Assembly (NCBI GenBank): GCA_022316685.1 | Contig: JAKJHU010000067.1 | Location: 496,001-560,000 of the forward strand | DNA length: 64,000 nt | Direction of reading: 5' to 3' | Source: Progne subis subis | Taxonomy: Eukaryota; Chordata; Aves; Passeriformes; Hirundinidae | In this document: one piece after another, positions 36,860 to 47,656 of the stretch | How the letters are laid out: every line of letters starts with the position of its first letter | Position numbering within the stretch: position 1 is the stretch's first letter | Program-made: the position numbers and the translations under genes | The notes under the pieces: generated by a model | Databases searched by the model: none | What the model saw: only the letters and a program-made list of their open reading frames with translations | Told to the model about the DNA's origin: nothing

Positions 36860-37268
36860 GCAATTATTCCTACATGTCTATATAGATGGGTGAGACTTTG
36901 GTATGTTTTAAAGATTAACAAATTTAGGTCACTTCAGATAGGTGTGGAAGTGAATTCCACAGTGAAAGAGCACTCATATACCTTGTCATTATTTCTCTAT
37001 CTTTCACTCAAAGGTGCTTCAGTGATGTCAGTAATCTTAACTCTTGGGGAGTGACTCAGTCTCTCAAAAAAGCAAGCTTCAAGTAATTTTGGGCTTTATA
37101 GGTCAAAAACAGCACTTCAAACTCCACTTGAAAAACAACAGGCAGCCAGAGCAGATTTGGAGAGCAGATGTCAAATGCTCATAAAGGGATACAAAGCATA
37201 TCAAGCAGAATAGCACCTTCCTATAATATAGTTTCTAGGTTGATTTAGTGTGAGACCCAATGTAGGGT
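36860..37268 (-). mobile_element. ancient LINE fossil (CR1/L3-like), C-terminal ORF2 region
   Basis: Translated on the minus strand, with breaks, the segment retains the C-terminal signature shared by old CR1/L3/L2-type LINEs. There is a PVVFQVEFEVLFLTYKA block, corresponding to the family pattern PVR-RIQFK-L-LTFKAL, and further on a WNSLP-like block followed by an FK...L..HL helix. On the plus strand GGCTTTATAGGTCAAAA, CAGGCAGCCAGAGCAG and GACCCAATGTAGGG are recognisable landmarks of the same region. It is interrupted by stops and small indels and is non-functional. It is clearly much older than the CR1 tails elsewhere in the window. The exact family needs a library search. Confidence 0.7.
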
Positions 37269-38189
37269 TTATATCAGCAGCTAGATGGCTACTTGCTAAA
37301 GATATGTTTGCAAATGCTAAATTATGATAACATATTATAACACAGAAATATAATTATGCATTAAGAGTTTATCCTCTTATTTTTCTGTGTTATGGGGTTG
37401 TGTAAGATTGCACTCAGAAGGAAGCAACACTGCTCAGTATACTTCAGTTTCACCTAGAGAAAAAACAGCTCTATTCAAAACTCCACTTACTTGGCATTGC
37501 TATTGCCATTGTCACTTTGAGAAAGCATCAAGAATTGCATTATACACCCTTGGAGATCCCAAATAAAATCGGAGGAATTCAGAAGAAGAAGAAATTGCTC
37601 CTACGTATTCTTCTGTTCTTTAAGTCTTCCACAAGTCCTTCTGTAGTTTTAAGTTTTGCATATTATAAGGAGAACTATTTTTTCTGGAAACAATTCCCCT
37701 TGCTTTCAAAGATATTGAACTTAAAAATAACTATTCAGTTTCAAAAATTATATTTTAAGATCCGTTAATAACATGCTATAGGAACAATACTAATTAGTGT
37801 ATTCAAATTCTGCTCTTAGATCAGACCTTCCTTTTAAATGCAAATATTTCCCCCCTTTTTATCAATTTATTTTTGCCATAGATTTAAATTAATCTATAGG
37901 TTTTGTTTTCAGAAACTGCAACAATTTGTTTGATTTGCTTGGGTGGCTCAGGATGTACAAACTGTGGCCAATTTTCCAAGCACCTAGCTGTCATGAGAAC
38001 TTAGTATGCTATATAAACTCAATCAATCCGTGCCTGTATTATTTGTGAGGCCATTTTACATCAGGATGAAACTCAGATGTCTCTCATTTAGAGAGTGGCA
38101 GGTCTTACCAATATGCATTTACACTGAATCATGATTTTAAAGATTTAAGATTTTAGCCAAGGGTTAGAAACAATTTATATTGATCAAGA
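37269..38189. other. AT-rich non-coding stretch
   Basis: No gene or repeat recognised. An 83-codon plus frame at 37,517-37,768 is AT-rich and unconvincing. Confidence 0.5.
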
Positions 38190-38437
38190 TGTAAGTTAGA
38201 TTAGTAAATGGTAGGTTAAAGATTATTAGATGCCCAAGCTAGATCTAACTGTTATATTATGAGTATGTTTATAGAACAAAGTGGAGTAAGTGAACCATCA
38301 GAAGAACAGATTGAAACCACTAAAAACAACGGCCAGCACCTGGACTTCATATCAATCAGTCATGAAGCAGGGGACCTTGGATCGTGCCAGAGGGTCACAG
38401 AGACCTGATGAAGACTCTACTGACTTCATCCTTTGAC

Positions 38438-38494
38438 ACTACTGACCGAATTCAAGACCACTGACCCAATTCGAGACCACCAACTCAATTCAAG
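38438..38494 (+). repeat. three 19-bp tandem repeats inside the LTR
   Basis: Three consecutive copies of a unit like ACCACTGACCCAATTCGAG occupy 38,438-38,456, 38,457-38,475 and 38,476-38,494, differing at a few positions. Direct repeats upstream of the poly(A) signal in an LTR commonly act as enhancer modules; whether these do is inference. Confidence 0.8.
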
Positions 38495-38673
38495 AGAAGA
38501 ATTGCGCACTCGTGAAGGACTAATAGCCTCATTTTAATACAGAGGAGGGATGGGAGGTGCTGGGGTTATGCACATATATTGTATGTAAGATCTTGGAAAA
38601 TAAATAAAGGGCACAAAGCCTTATTCGGGGAGGCCACGCCTTTTGGAGTTGACTCCCGTGCCGCCCTCTGGTG

Positions 38674-38679
38674 AATAAA
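38674..38679 (+). promoter_or_regulatory. LTR poly(A) signal AATAAA
   Basis: AATAAA in GTGAATAAACATACC, about 55-75 bases before the LTR right edge. An overlapping pair (AATAAATAAA, 38,599-38,608) lies upstream. Confidence 0.65.
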
Positions 38680-38844
38680 CATACCACTTTCTAACTTTAA
38701 TTAGTTAGAGGGTCTTTGTCTGTGACTATATCAGTTTTTAATGACTCAACAAGACATGACAATTTAACTTAGGTGGTAAAGAATGCAGAATCCAGTCTGC
38801 GACATCTCTGGTATGACTTCTGTGGTCAGCTTGTTAATAATGTA

Positions 38845-38924
38845 TTGGGTGGGGGTTTTTTGTAGTTTTTTTTGTTTGTTTGGAGTTTATTTTGTTTTTG
38901 TTTTTTTGTTTGGTTTGGTTTTTT
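38845..38924. repeat. G/T-rich tract
   Basis: GGGTGGGGGTTTTTTG then GTTTG, GTTTTTG and GGTTTGG units. It is mostly G and T, in the complementary form of the A/C tracts. Confidence 0.8.
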
Positions 38925-41856
38925 CCTGTTGCAGATTATACTTCCATGAATTTTTGTTTCAAACTAGCATAAAATAGCAAAGCTTTTGCTACTGTTTTCA
39001 AATGTCAAATTACAGTGCTAGTAGGGTTTGTTGTCAACTATTGCTGCCAAGAGTTCATTATAAGAGAGGAAAACAATAGGTACTCAATCTGGGTAGAGGG
39101 TGAAAGAAAACTTACAAAGCTGGAAACATAAACCAGAGTTAGCTCTATCCCAGCAATTCTTTGTATTTTCTTCACTGTCAAAGTGAACAAGCAAAGTGGG
39201 CTCCCGTTTTACTAAACTGTCCAGAAAAGGACAAATTAAAAATGTATAGCAGATTCCTGCTATCACTACAGCTAAATGGAAATTTTGGGACTGTATGGTT
39301 CAGTTTTTCAAACTACTGCATATTTTATTTTGATTTAATGGTGCATACAGTACCTGGAATGTTCACAGGGAATTTGGAAATCCACTAAGCTGATTAAGGA
39401 ACAGCAGGTCTTAGTTAACTGTATTTTTGCTTGGCATCAAGCAGGGCTTAATATTATTCCGAATGATCTTGTTGAGCACTTTGTAACATTACTGCATTAC
39501 TGATGTAATAACTTACTGGAGGTAAAAAGTAATGTTGTGATATCAGTTATTTAATTTCTTTTATTGATTTTTCTGACCTTGTAGCACTTTCCCCAGCATC
39601 AAATGTGAATAACATGACCAAATGGCTTCATATCTAAATATACAAATAAAGTACGAGGTAAACTCACCAACCTGAAGAAAATTAACCAAGAGGGCATTTG
39701 TGCTATATAAGGGAAGTTGATTCTTGTTTCTCTGCTACTTTGCATGTTGAAGAATTAAATCATAATGCATATTGTATCAGTAACGGTTCAGTTTTCTGGT
39801 GCCACATAATTTGATAAGTGGTTGGTAAGAAAGCCATAATCAGCTAATTCTGATCAAACTTGGTAAACCAATGTGAATTCCACTGGGAATTGGAATCCTG
39901 GGAAGCTGGACCATATTTACAAATTGATAGAAAACTACTGCTTCAGGAAAACAGTCACTTTCACAAAGTGAAAAAACTTTGCAGAGGACAATACTGGATA
40001 AACAATTGAATGTGAGCCCATAAAAATGAAAGATTTTTAAAGATGTGACTATGCAAATATTGGGTAAGACTTAGCAGATTATATTGTCCCAGCTCTTGAC
40101 ATTAGTATGACTATTTCATGAATATTGTGTCCTATTCTGGTGCTATCAGTTAGGAAAACAAAACAGAAAATGTCAAAGGAGCACAAAGAAATTATTGAAA
40201 GGACTGGAACATGTGCTTTGCAATGAAAAGCTGAGCTTAATCTAAAGAAAGAAAATAATAGTAGACTTTGATATTTGATTAGAAGCTATAAATACCCATA
40301 CAGAGAACAAGAATTTGTTAGTGCTGGTCTATTAAGTCTGCAGGCAGGAAAATGTTGACGTGAAATGGCTAAAAGCAGAATATAGACCAAATCAAACTAA
40401 AAATAAGGTGGATATTTTAACAAATCCTGGAAACTATTTTCTGATGCAATTGATAGATTTTCTGTCACTGGTAATAAAAATGTGACCTTTATTAATTTTC
40501 TTCCTTTAAAGATACAGCCTATGTCAAGCAAAAATATTGAATTTGAAGCAGAAATAATTGAAGTGTAGCATCTATAATATACAGGAAGTCAAATAACCAT
40601 GATATTTCCTGTCTTTAGAAGTGCATTAACCTAAAATAGAAAGCACACACACTTTCTTTTCATTTCCTTTCTATATCCTAACTGTTAAACTATGTGCCAA
40701 TTTGTTGTCTACTCCTGAAAATACTGTGTGTAGAGAGCTTCCACTTACGTCAGTAAGATTAGGAGATCCTAAGGTCATACCCTTAATATAAAATGTAATT
40801 TATTTGGATATTGGCTACCTTCCAGCTGATACCATAACAAATTCTACTTACCTGAAAGCATAGAGATTTTTTTCTTATTTCCAGTCAAGAATGTATAGCA
40901 TTGCACAGGTGATCAAGTGTATTATGGGAGAAGTTCATCTTTCTATAGAGGGTTTAATACTACCCTTCCCCAGAGGCAAAATGCCAGATTGATTTGATGG
41001 ACCAGTTTACCATAGAAAATTGCATATTCTAGAAGCGCTTTTGACCAAGAGGTACTGTCTGTAGTGTACCATCTGTTAAAAGTCTGATATCTCTAAATTT
41101 AGATGATCGGTGCAGTCAATTTGGTTAGTAAATTATTCATTTGAACACTGTAGTGGACACTTCACCACATGAAAGCCTGCTTCTGCTTCTTCTGAAATTT
41201 TTGCTAAGTAGGATAGAAAACTGGTGGATAAAAGCAATTTTTTTTTTCTTTTTTTTTCTTTTTTTTCTTTTTTTTCCCCCCCAGTACTTGGAACCGATAA
41301 AATTACCTCCATCCACAGAAAACCATGTATCAGTAGAATTGCACTTATAGTGCAAATACACTAATTTGATGCTCAGCACCATAAATTAGGAAGAATGGAC
41401 TCAGGCCCTGTAAACCAATAGCACTGCAATTGCATTACTTTGGGTTGACAGTTCATAGGACATAACACGACACCATGAATGTCTTTAAAATGTTCTGTCC
41501 TGAGAATGGGAGAAAGCAACACATAATGTGCAATGGCAGGTTTTTAAATTTTGCTTTCCTATTACCTCTGTGTCCTTGTATCTGATAGGGCATTGTGTAA
41601 CTTTTTTGAGAACAATGACTAGTGGCAAGCCTGACTTGCTGGTTAAGCCCTGTAAGCTGACAACATGTCTGGGCTAGACTGTGCTTAGGCCAGTAGTTTG
41701 TGACTGCCCAGTGGGCCAAAAAATAAACAGTGTAAGTGTCTCATAGGCTTGTGATCAAAAGTGAAGTTTTCTTGGTTGTGGGATTTAAAGACAACCCATT
41801 CCTAAGATCCTAACCCCAAATTTAAATGACAGTTGCATACTGAGCTAACAAGTTAG
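38925..41856. other. AT-rich non-coding stretch
   Basis: No gene or interspersed repeat recognised. It contains a T-rich/C-rich tract at 41.24-41.28 kb. An 88-codon minus frame at 41,453-41,719 shows no recognisable family. Confidence 0.55.
41240..41282. repeat. (T8-9 C)n pyrimidine tract
   Basis: Four T runs separated by single Cs, ending in a run of seven Cs. Confidence 0.85.
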
Positions 41857-41932
41857 TAGTGATAGGAAAAGGGGTACAGGATTTAAACTGGAAGAGAGTA
41901 GGCTTAGATAAGATATTAGAAAGAAATTCTTT
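41857..41932 (+). mobile_element. CR1 LINE, left part of a split copy
   Basis: AGTGATAGGAAAAGGGGTAC, then TTTAAACTGGAAGAGAGTAG and GATATTAGAAAGAAATTC match CR1 3' sequence in plus orientation and break off exactly at ATTCTTT. The CR1 continues at 42,382 after the LTR. Confidence 0.88.
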
Positions 41933-42381
41933 TGATGCCTTGGTAAAGTTGACCTGAAACAGAGAATTGACAGAGCTAGAGTATAAAGTAGATAGCTGTT
42001 AAAAGGCCTCCAGGGTCCACCTTGGGCAGGACAGGGCCTGACCAGGGCTATACCCAAGATGGACTAAGAATGATCACAAAAATGGCTGACCTGTCACAAG
42101 ATCTTACATTCTTATAAGTTTTGGTCCATTTGCATATTGGGGTTTAATTGTCCAATTGCAGCTTCAGGTTGTGAGGCCTCATTCTTCATGTTTTCTCTCT
42201 TCAGTCCACAGTTGTTTATGCTTTCAGGTCTGAAAGTTGTCCTTGGTCTTTAGCAGGAAAAGGATTTGTTTTGTCTACCTACTCTGTGAAGAGAGCTTAC
42301 TAGCACTTAATATGAGGCTCAGAACTACACCCCTAGGCAGCAAAGAATCTGAAGATATGAAAACTAAAGTTTAAGGCATCA
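41933..42381 (-). mobile_element. 449-bp solo LTR (bird ERV, ERV1-like 4-bp duplication)
   Basis: Its ends are perfect 9-bp inverted repeats: TGATGCCTT at 41,933-41,941 and AAGGCATCA at 42,373-42,381. It is flanked by CTTT on both sides (41,929-41,932 and 42,382-42,385), a 4-bp target duplication. Sense is minus: read that way it shares long blocks with the LTR at 54,349 (GGACAATT followed by an AATATG-AAATG block, ACTTATAA, CTGCCCAAGGTG, GGCCTT). The poly(A) signal that is AATAAA in the other copy has decayed here (AACAGC on the minus strand). There is no internal retroviral sequence, so it is a solo LTR formed by recombination. The 4-bp duplication fits ERV1/gammaretrovirus-like integrases; the family name is not certain. 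Confidence 0.92.
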
Positions 42382-42560
42382 CTTTACTGAGAGGGTGCTA
42401 AGGCCCTGGCACAGGTTGCCAACAAAAGTTGTGAATGCCCCATCCCTGGAGTTCTGATCAACCTGTTCTAGTGGAAAAAAATTGTCCCTGCCCATGGCTG
42501 GGGAACCAAAACAAAGTGATCTGTAAGCTTCCTCCTGACCCAGAGCACCCTCTGATTCTC
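42382..42560 (+). mobile_element. CR1 LINE, right part of the split copy
   Basis: It resumes at CTTTACTGAGAGGGTGCTAA and continues through GGCACAGGTTGCC, ATGCCCCATCCCTGGAG, TTCTAGTGG and GTCCCTGCCCATGGC to a degenerate tail (CTCTGATTCTCACAG). Joined to the left part across one CTTT, it reads as continuous CR1 3' sequence. Confidence 0.88.
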
Positions 42561-45515
42561 ACAGGTATTATGGGTTTGACTGGTAACATTTTTTCTATTA
42601 TTTGGTTTTTAAGTTGCCTAAGCATCAACAGATCAGAGAATACCAATGCCGTGGGTGGGTTTGATTTCTTTTGAGCTTCCTCTTTGACAACCTGTGAGAC
42701 AAGATGGACTGTACCTTCTCATGTTCTGTGCTTCTGTCTCAGCATTTCAGTTTTTGCCTTTTTCAGCTCTCTGACACAGGCTTTGCTGGCACTGTAGACC
42801 CATACATGCTGCCTATCAGCAGCTTCAAAGCCTTTGTAAGCCTCGTATCTAAGTAATGATGGCATTGCTAAGTAACTTTGAAAGGTAGAAGTGAAACACA
42901 TGTAGTACATTAGGAAATATCAGTGCTGTTTCAGTTATAATTCATGCCGGAGAATTAAGGAAGTAGCTCAGAGCTGACACTTTTTCAGGATCATCTACAG
43001 GAGCTGGTGGATGGTCTGTTACCCAGGCATATGAAGGCAGGATAGGCAGTACTTGTGACAGATAGTAGCATGGTTTTCACATCATATATAGGATTCACAG
43101 GCTTGATTCCTTGCTCAAGTCTTGCATAATAATTTGTTAATTTTTTAAACCCTGTTGTTAAGGTCCATGTTACCTGCATGGTAGAATAATTTAGCATTGG
43201 TATGGTGTGCTCCCACTGATCTCTCTTTTTTGCTGGGGATAGACGTTTCTAAGAAAATTTTCAAATCAGGAACATTGATAATCTTAAAATGTGTCTCCAA
43301 TGAGAGTTTTTGTTTGAAGTGATGTGGTGAGCACATGAAATATCTCTTGCTGATTTGGAGATGTGTGTTCTTGAGAGCACATTTTTTTTCATAGGTGTTA
43401 CATAAAAATTTAATGTACATAAAACTCAATCATAAAAGGAGAATTCTATTAGTGTTTACTTTATGTGTGTGCTTTGCTATTTTCTTCCAGATTAATGATG
43501 AAAAATATTTGTCCAATAAGAAGTTTCCTTATTTAGTATATAAATGAAAATAACTGTAATATGTGGCTTGTTTGAGGGGAGGAAATTATTGGCATTTTTA
43601 AAAAAAGTAACTACAGACTGCAAGTACATAATTATGAAACACTAATTACTTAAAGGTCACAGAAGGAGTTTTCAGGGTTTTTTAACATCCCATTGTTTTC
43701 TTTTTATAAAGCATAGTAATTAAATTCCCTATCAACCATATTCATATGGTGTCATTTTACTGCATTCTTCTAAATAGAAATATGTTGAATTTATGCTGGT
43801 ATAGGACTGCTTATTCTGCTATTTGCTGTTTTTGCTGATTGACACATGTCTGGAAGACACCTTAAGAAACAATATAATTAGTCTATTTGCATTGCCTGGA
43901 ATTAGGTGACCTTTGGTTTTGGCAGTAATTAGACTATCCCTGCTGTACACTGTTACTTGCTGGTAGTCACTAACCAGGCAGAAAAGGAGTCCAAGCAGCT
44001 CATTTAGTGAGCTACAAAAGCTTTTCAAATGTCATTAAAATGAACAAGAATTTATAATTAATAGTATGGTCTCATTTTATGGATGTGTCCCACAGATAAA
44101 ACGTGATTAGGGCAGTTATTCATCTAGCCAAACGCCCCCTTAAACTAAGGAGTTTTCTCGAGTGCTACAGTGCCTGAAAACTTGTGCATATTCTGAGTGT
44201 TTTCTTCTCAGGGTGTGTGTATGTAAGCGTACTTTGTAACTGGTTCTTCAAGGCTACTGAAAAATGTACATAGCTGTATATTTTATTTGTAAAATCCACA
44301 GCTACATCTCTTGTATCTATCACTTATATAATGCTTCAATGTATTTTTTTTTTTTTCATAAAAGATATTAAAAGGCAATGTGGTGAAATTTTGAGTAGTA
44401 TTTTTTACACTATCCACAGAGACTAGAAAAATCTCTAAAAAACAAATCCCCAGATACTTGCATGCTTGATCACAAGTGGATGATATCCTCCTGCATGAAT
44501 CCAGCCCTGCAATAAGATAAATCTGGGCTGCCATTACAACAAATTGAAGGTTCATGCTTTTATTTCTAGCAGCTAATTGAGGCACCCAAGTTGATAGACT
44601 GGATTAAACAGATTCCTAGATTAGGTTTCGCATCCGTGCTTCCTGTTGCATGGTAGAATGAATCAAAATTGTAAGGTACCTGTAGTAAATGGTTCACCAG
44701 AACTGTATTTTACATAAAATATCTGGACTGTGTTGAAGGTTTACCAGTAAGTAATGACTGCTTTGCATAACCCAGTTAAGGTAATTGATCTATGCATTTC
44801 TTGTGATCAGCTTGTAACACTGTAGTTCTAGAAGACAAATGAGGGATATTCACAGGATAGTATTAAGAAGCAGAAATGACCACATTCAACTAACTTCTGT
44901 GTTATGCTCTCATTTTGTTGATCACAATGGCTGTAGGTTAAAAGTCCTTTCCATCTGTGAATGCTGAATATGGGGATGAAAGGGTTAAAAATGGAAGACT
45001 GGCCAGGAGAAAGAGCTGGTTTTAGAATTGTTTTTTGCTCAAGTTGACCTTGCATCTGAGGGATGCTAAAAATCTGGGAAATGTCACATTGTTTTCTGTC
45101 TTGGGAAGTGGAATTTCTGTAGAAGATCACAGAATGCTGTAAAAGACCTAAAAAGCATTCTTCACAGGACTAGGCTTGTGATGTAAAGGGGGCAGGGAGA
45201 TAAGATTGGACTTTGTAAAACACAGCCTGATGAAAAAATGTGCCTGCTCCAGAACTTTTTGATATGTTAGCTGGGGATGGTGGAGTGCTTTTATCCCCTC
45301 CTAAAGTGGAATAATCTTCATGTGTTGATTGAGGCCATCTTGATGTTACCTGCATATATTTGGTTCACACACTGAATATCAACAAAGTGGGGTTTTGGGG
45401 TTTTTTGTTGTTTTTTTTTTCCAGAAGATTGTTGGAACATTTTGGAGAGGGGTTAAAAACATCAATCCTTAATGATTTTTTTGTGAGGTTATTATAAATA
45501 TGCATTATCTTTATA

Positions 45516-45533
45516 TACATATATATATATATG
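45516..45533. repeat. short (TA)n
   Basis: TATATACATATATATATATATG, a small dinucleotide repeat. Confidence 0.7.
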
Positions 45534-47640
45534 TCAGAAGAATTATTCTCTTAGCTGAGTGCAGTGTGTGTATACTATAGCTCTGCATGCAATTTTATGT
45601 CTCTGGTTTTATAAATAAGCATCAGATGTTAAGAATTTAATTTAAATTGAAATTAATGTTAACACAATGTAGAATTAAATTAAGTATTTGAATTAAGTGA
45701 TTTTTAATCTAAAGCAGCAGATATGCTTTTCACTGCTGACACCACTGCTTAAAATCCTCAGCCAGCAAGTGGTTTGGAAAGGTCATCGAGCTGAATTTTC
45801 TTCTTAGGAAAAAGATTTATTCTACCTTATTTAAAACATCCAAGTCACACATCTTAGAACTCATCTTCCTGTGGCCAAAGGAAATAAAGTAGATTTACTG
45901 ATCTATACAGATTCCTGTTTCCTCTCTGTAACTATTCGTGCCGCTGAATAAAAAGTTAAGGGGAAGTTATCCAGGATGTCGAATTTCAACTTAAATATCT
46001 GATTTTAAATTTCAAGACTGAAATACATTGATCGTGCCACTCTCTAAATTTTGACCACTGTATCTGAGTACCATCAAAGACCTCAGATGAAAGAAAAGCT
46101 AACTTCAGCTCCTCACATTGCAGTTCTGTACAGTCAAAGCCCCCAGCAAGTTCACTGAAAGAAGGCCAGAGACCCGCATTACCATGCCACCTTATCTTTC
46201 AGGTTTTTGGGGCTTTTTCTTGTGTTTTTTAATCAAAGCCACTTTATTACAGGTCCATTACAGGTGTTCCTCCCTCACTTGCTGAAAGAGTTAAAAGTTT
46301 ACAGAGTCACAGCTATGACTTCTGAACACTCAGAAGACCTGCATCTGTTTTGATAAGAACAGCAGACTGGTGGCTGCAAAAATGCATAAACAATATTCAG
46401 GACTTGCTATTAAAAACAGAAGACTGTCAGCTTGCAAACTTTTTTTCCCTCAGGACTGAAAAAATATTTTTCTTGACATTCTATTGTTTTGAAACTCTGG
46501 TTCAGTGGGATGCCAAACTTGGAGCATTCAATACAAAATTGTGATTTTCACTTATTTTTTTTCTGTATTAGTAAATTTGATTTTTTAAAAATATCAATCA
46601 GAGAAAAAAAATCCAGTTATCTATAAAATTACAACATGTGGATTGCATGCCAAGAGCACTTTTGGCAGAGAGCTAGACTTTAATAGATTCATCTGTCTGA
46701 AAAATCAGACACCTTATAATTATCTGATGAAGCAGAAAGATATAGGCACGTCAGTAGGCTGCTTACCCTGACCCATTTTAGATATATTTTGATTTAAATA
46801 CAATCACATCATAAAGATTTTTTTTTTTTCATTTAATTTGACAATGTATATCACTTACATTAAACTAGGTTTGCACAATGAGCTAAGATCCTTAATTTTA
46901 ATAACTATTATTCATTGATATTCACATTGTTTGACTGCCAGTGGTGAAATAAATGGAATTTTGCCCCTCATTTAAGGTATAAGAATGGAAATCAGCCCCT
47001 CTACTATGTGACTCATCCCTGAGACAGTGATACTTGGTTATACTAGTTCATTAATTGCTCAAAATATTAATAGATCTCTATACTGAAACAAGAAATCTGA
47101 AATTCTTAAACGATTCTTAAGTGAGGACTGTTAGAATGATCTCTGACCAGACTTGGCCAAACGGACACTACTTGGCTGAAAGAAAAGGAAAACAATGAAA
47201 ATACAGATTTTTTTTTTTTTTCTCCTTTCCTGATAATACCTTTTCAGGGGCTGTTTTAGGAATTTTCCCATCCATTTTACTTCATAAATTGACAAACATA
47301 TTGATGATAATGGTTCATTTTGACAGCAAGAAATTATATAATGCAAAAGCAAGGGGCTGAGAGTAAAGCTTTAGAGTAACTGATTGAGTGCCATGTCGTG
47401 TTACTTTCCTTCATGAACAGATTTTTCTGTTTGTCATTTCAAGTTTACTGAATCCCTTATGTTTTGAACTGCTGGGTGAAGGTAAATGATGTTGAGTAAC
47501 ATAATTTAAAACAGCATTATTATAAGAAAATTCAACTGAAAATATATTTCTAGCTGAGGATTAAAATAATACTGGCTGTTACTCTTTTCTATGTCTCTTA
47601 TTTTGGTAGTATTGTATGGATCTGTGGAAATATGAACAGA

Positions 47641-47656
47641 AACACACACACACACG
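47641..47656. repeat. short (CA)n
   Basis: Eight ACs with a CG interruption following. Confidence 0.7.

Larger units (their letters stand above)
38190..38751 (+). mobile_element. solo LTR of an ERVL-like avian retrovirus
   Basis: The sequence follows a bird ERVL-like LTR as I know it: a TGTAAGTTAGATTAG start, TGCCCAAGCTAGATC, three 19-bp direct repeats in the U3-like part, AATAAATAAAGGGC, then GGCCACGCC and GTGAATAAACATACC, and the ending GACTATATCA or, 18 bases later, GACTCAACA. Taking TGT...ACA as termini gives about 562 bp. The flanks (CAAGA and AGACA) do not form a clean target duplication, so either edge may be off; 38,733 is an alternative right end. No gag-pol-env sequence adjoins it, which makes it a solo LTR. 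Two AATAAA-type signals are intact. Confidence 0.8.
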
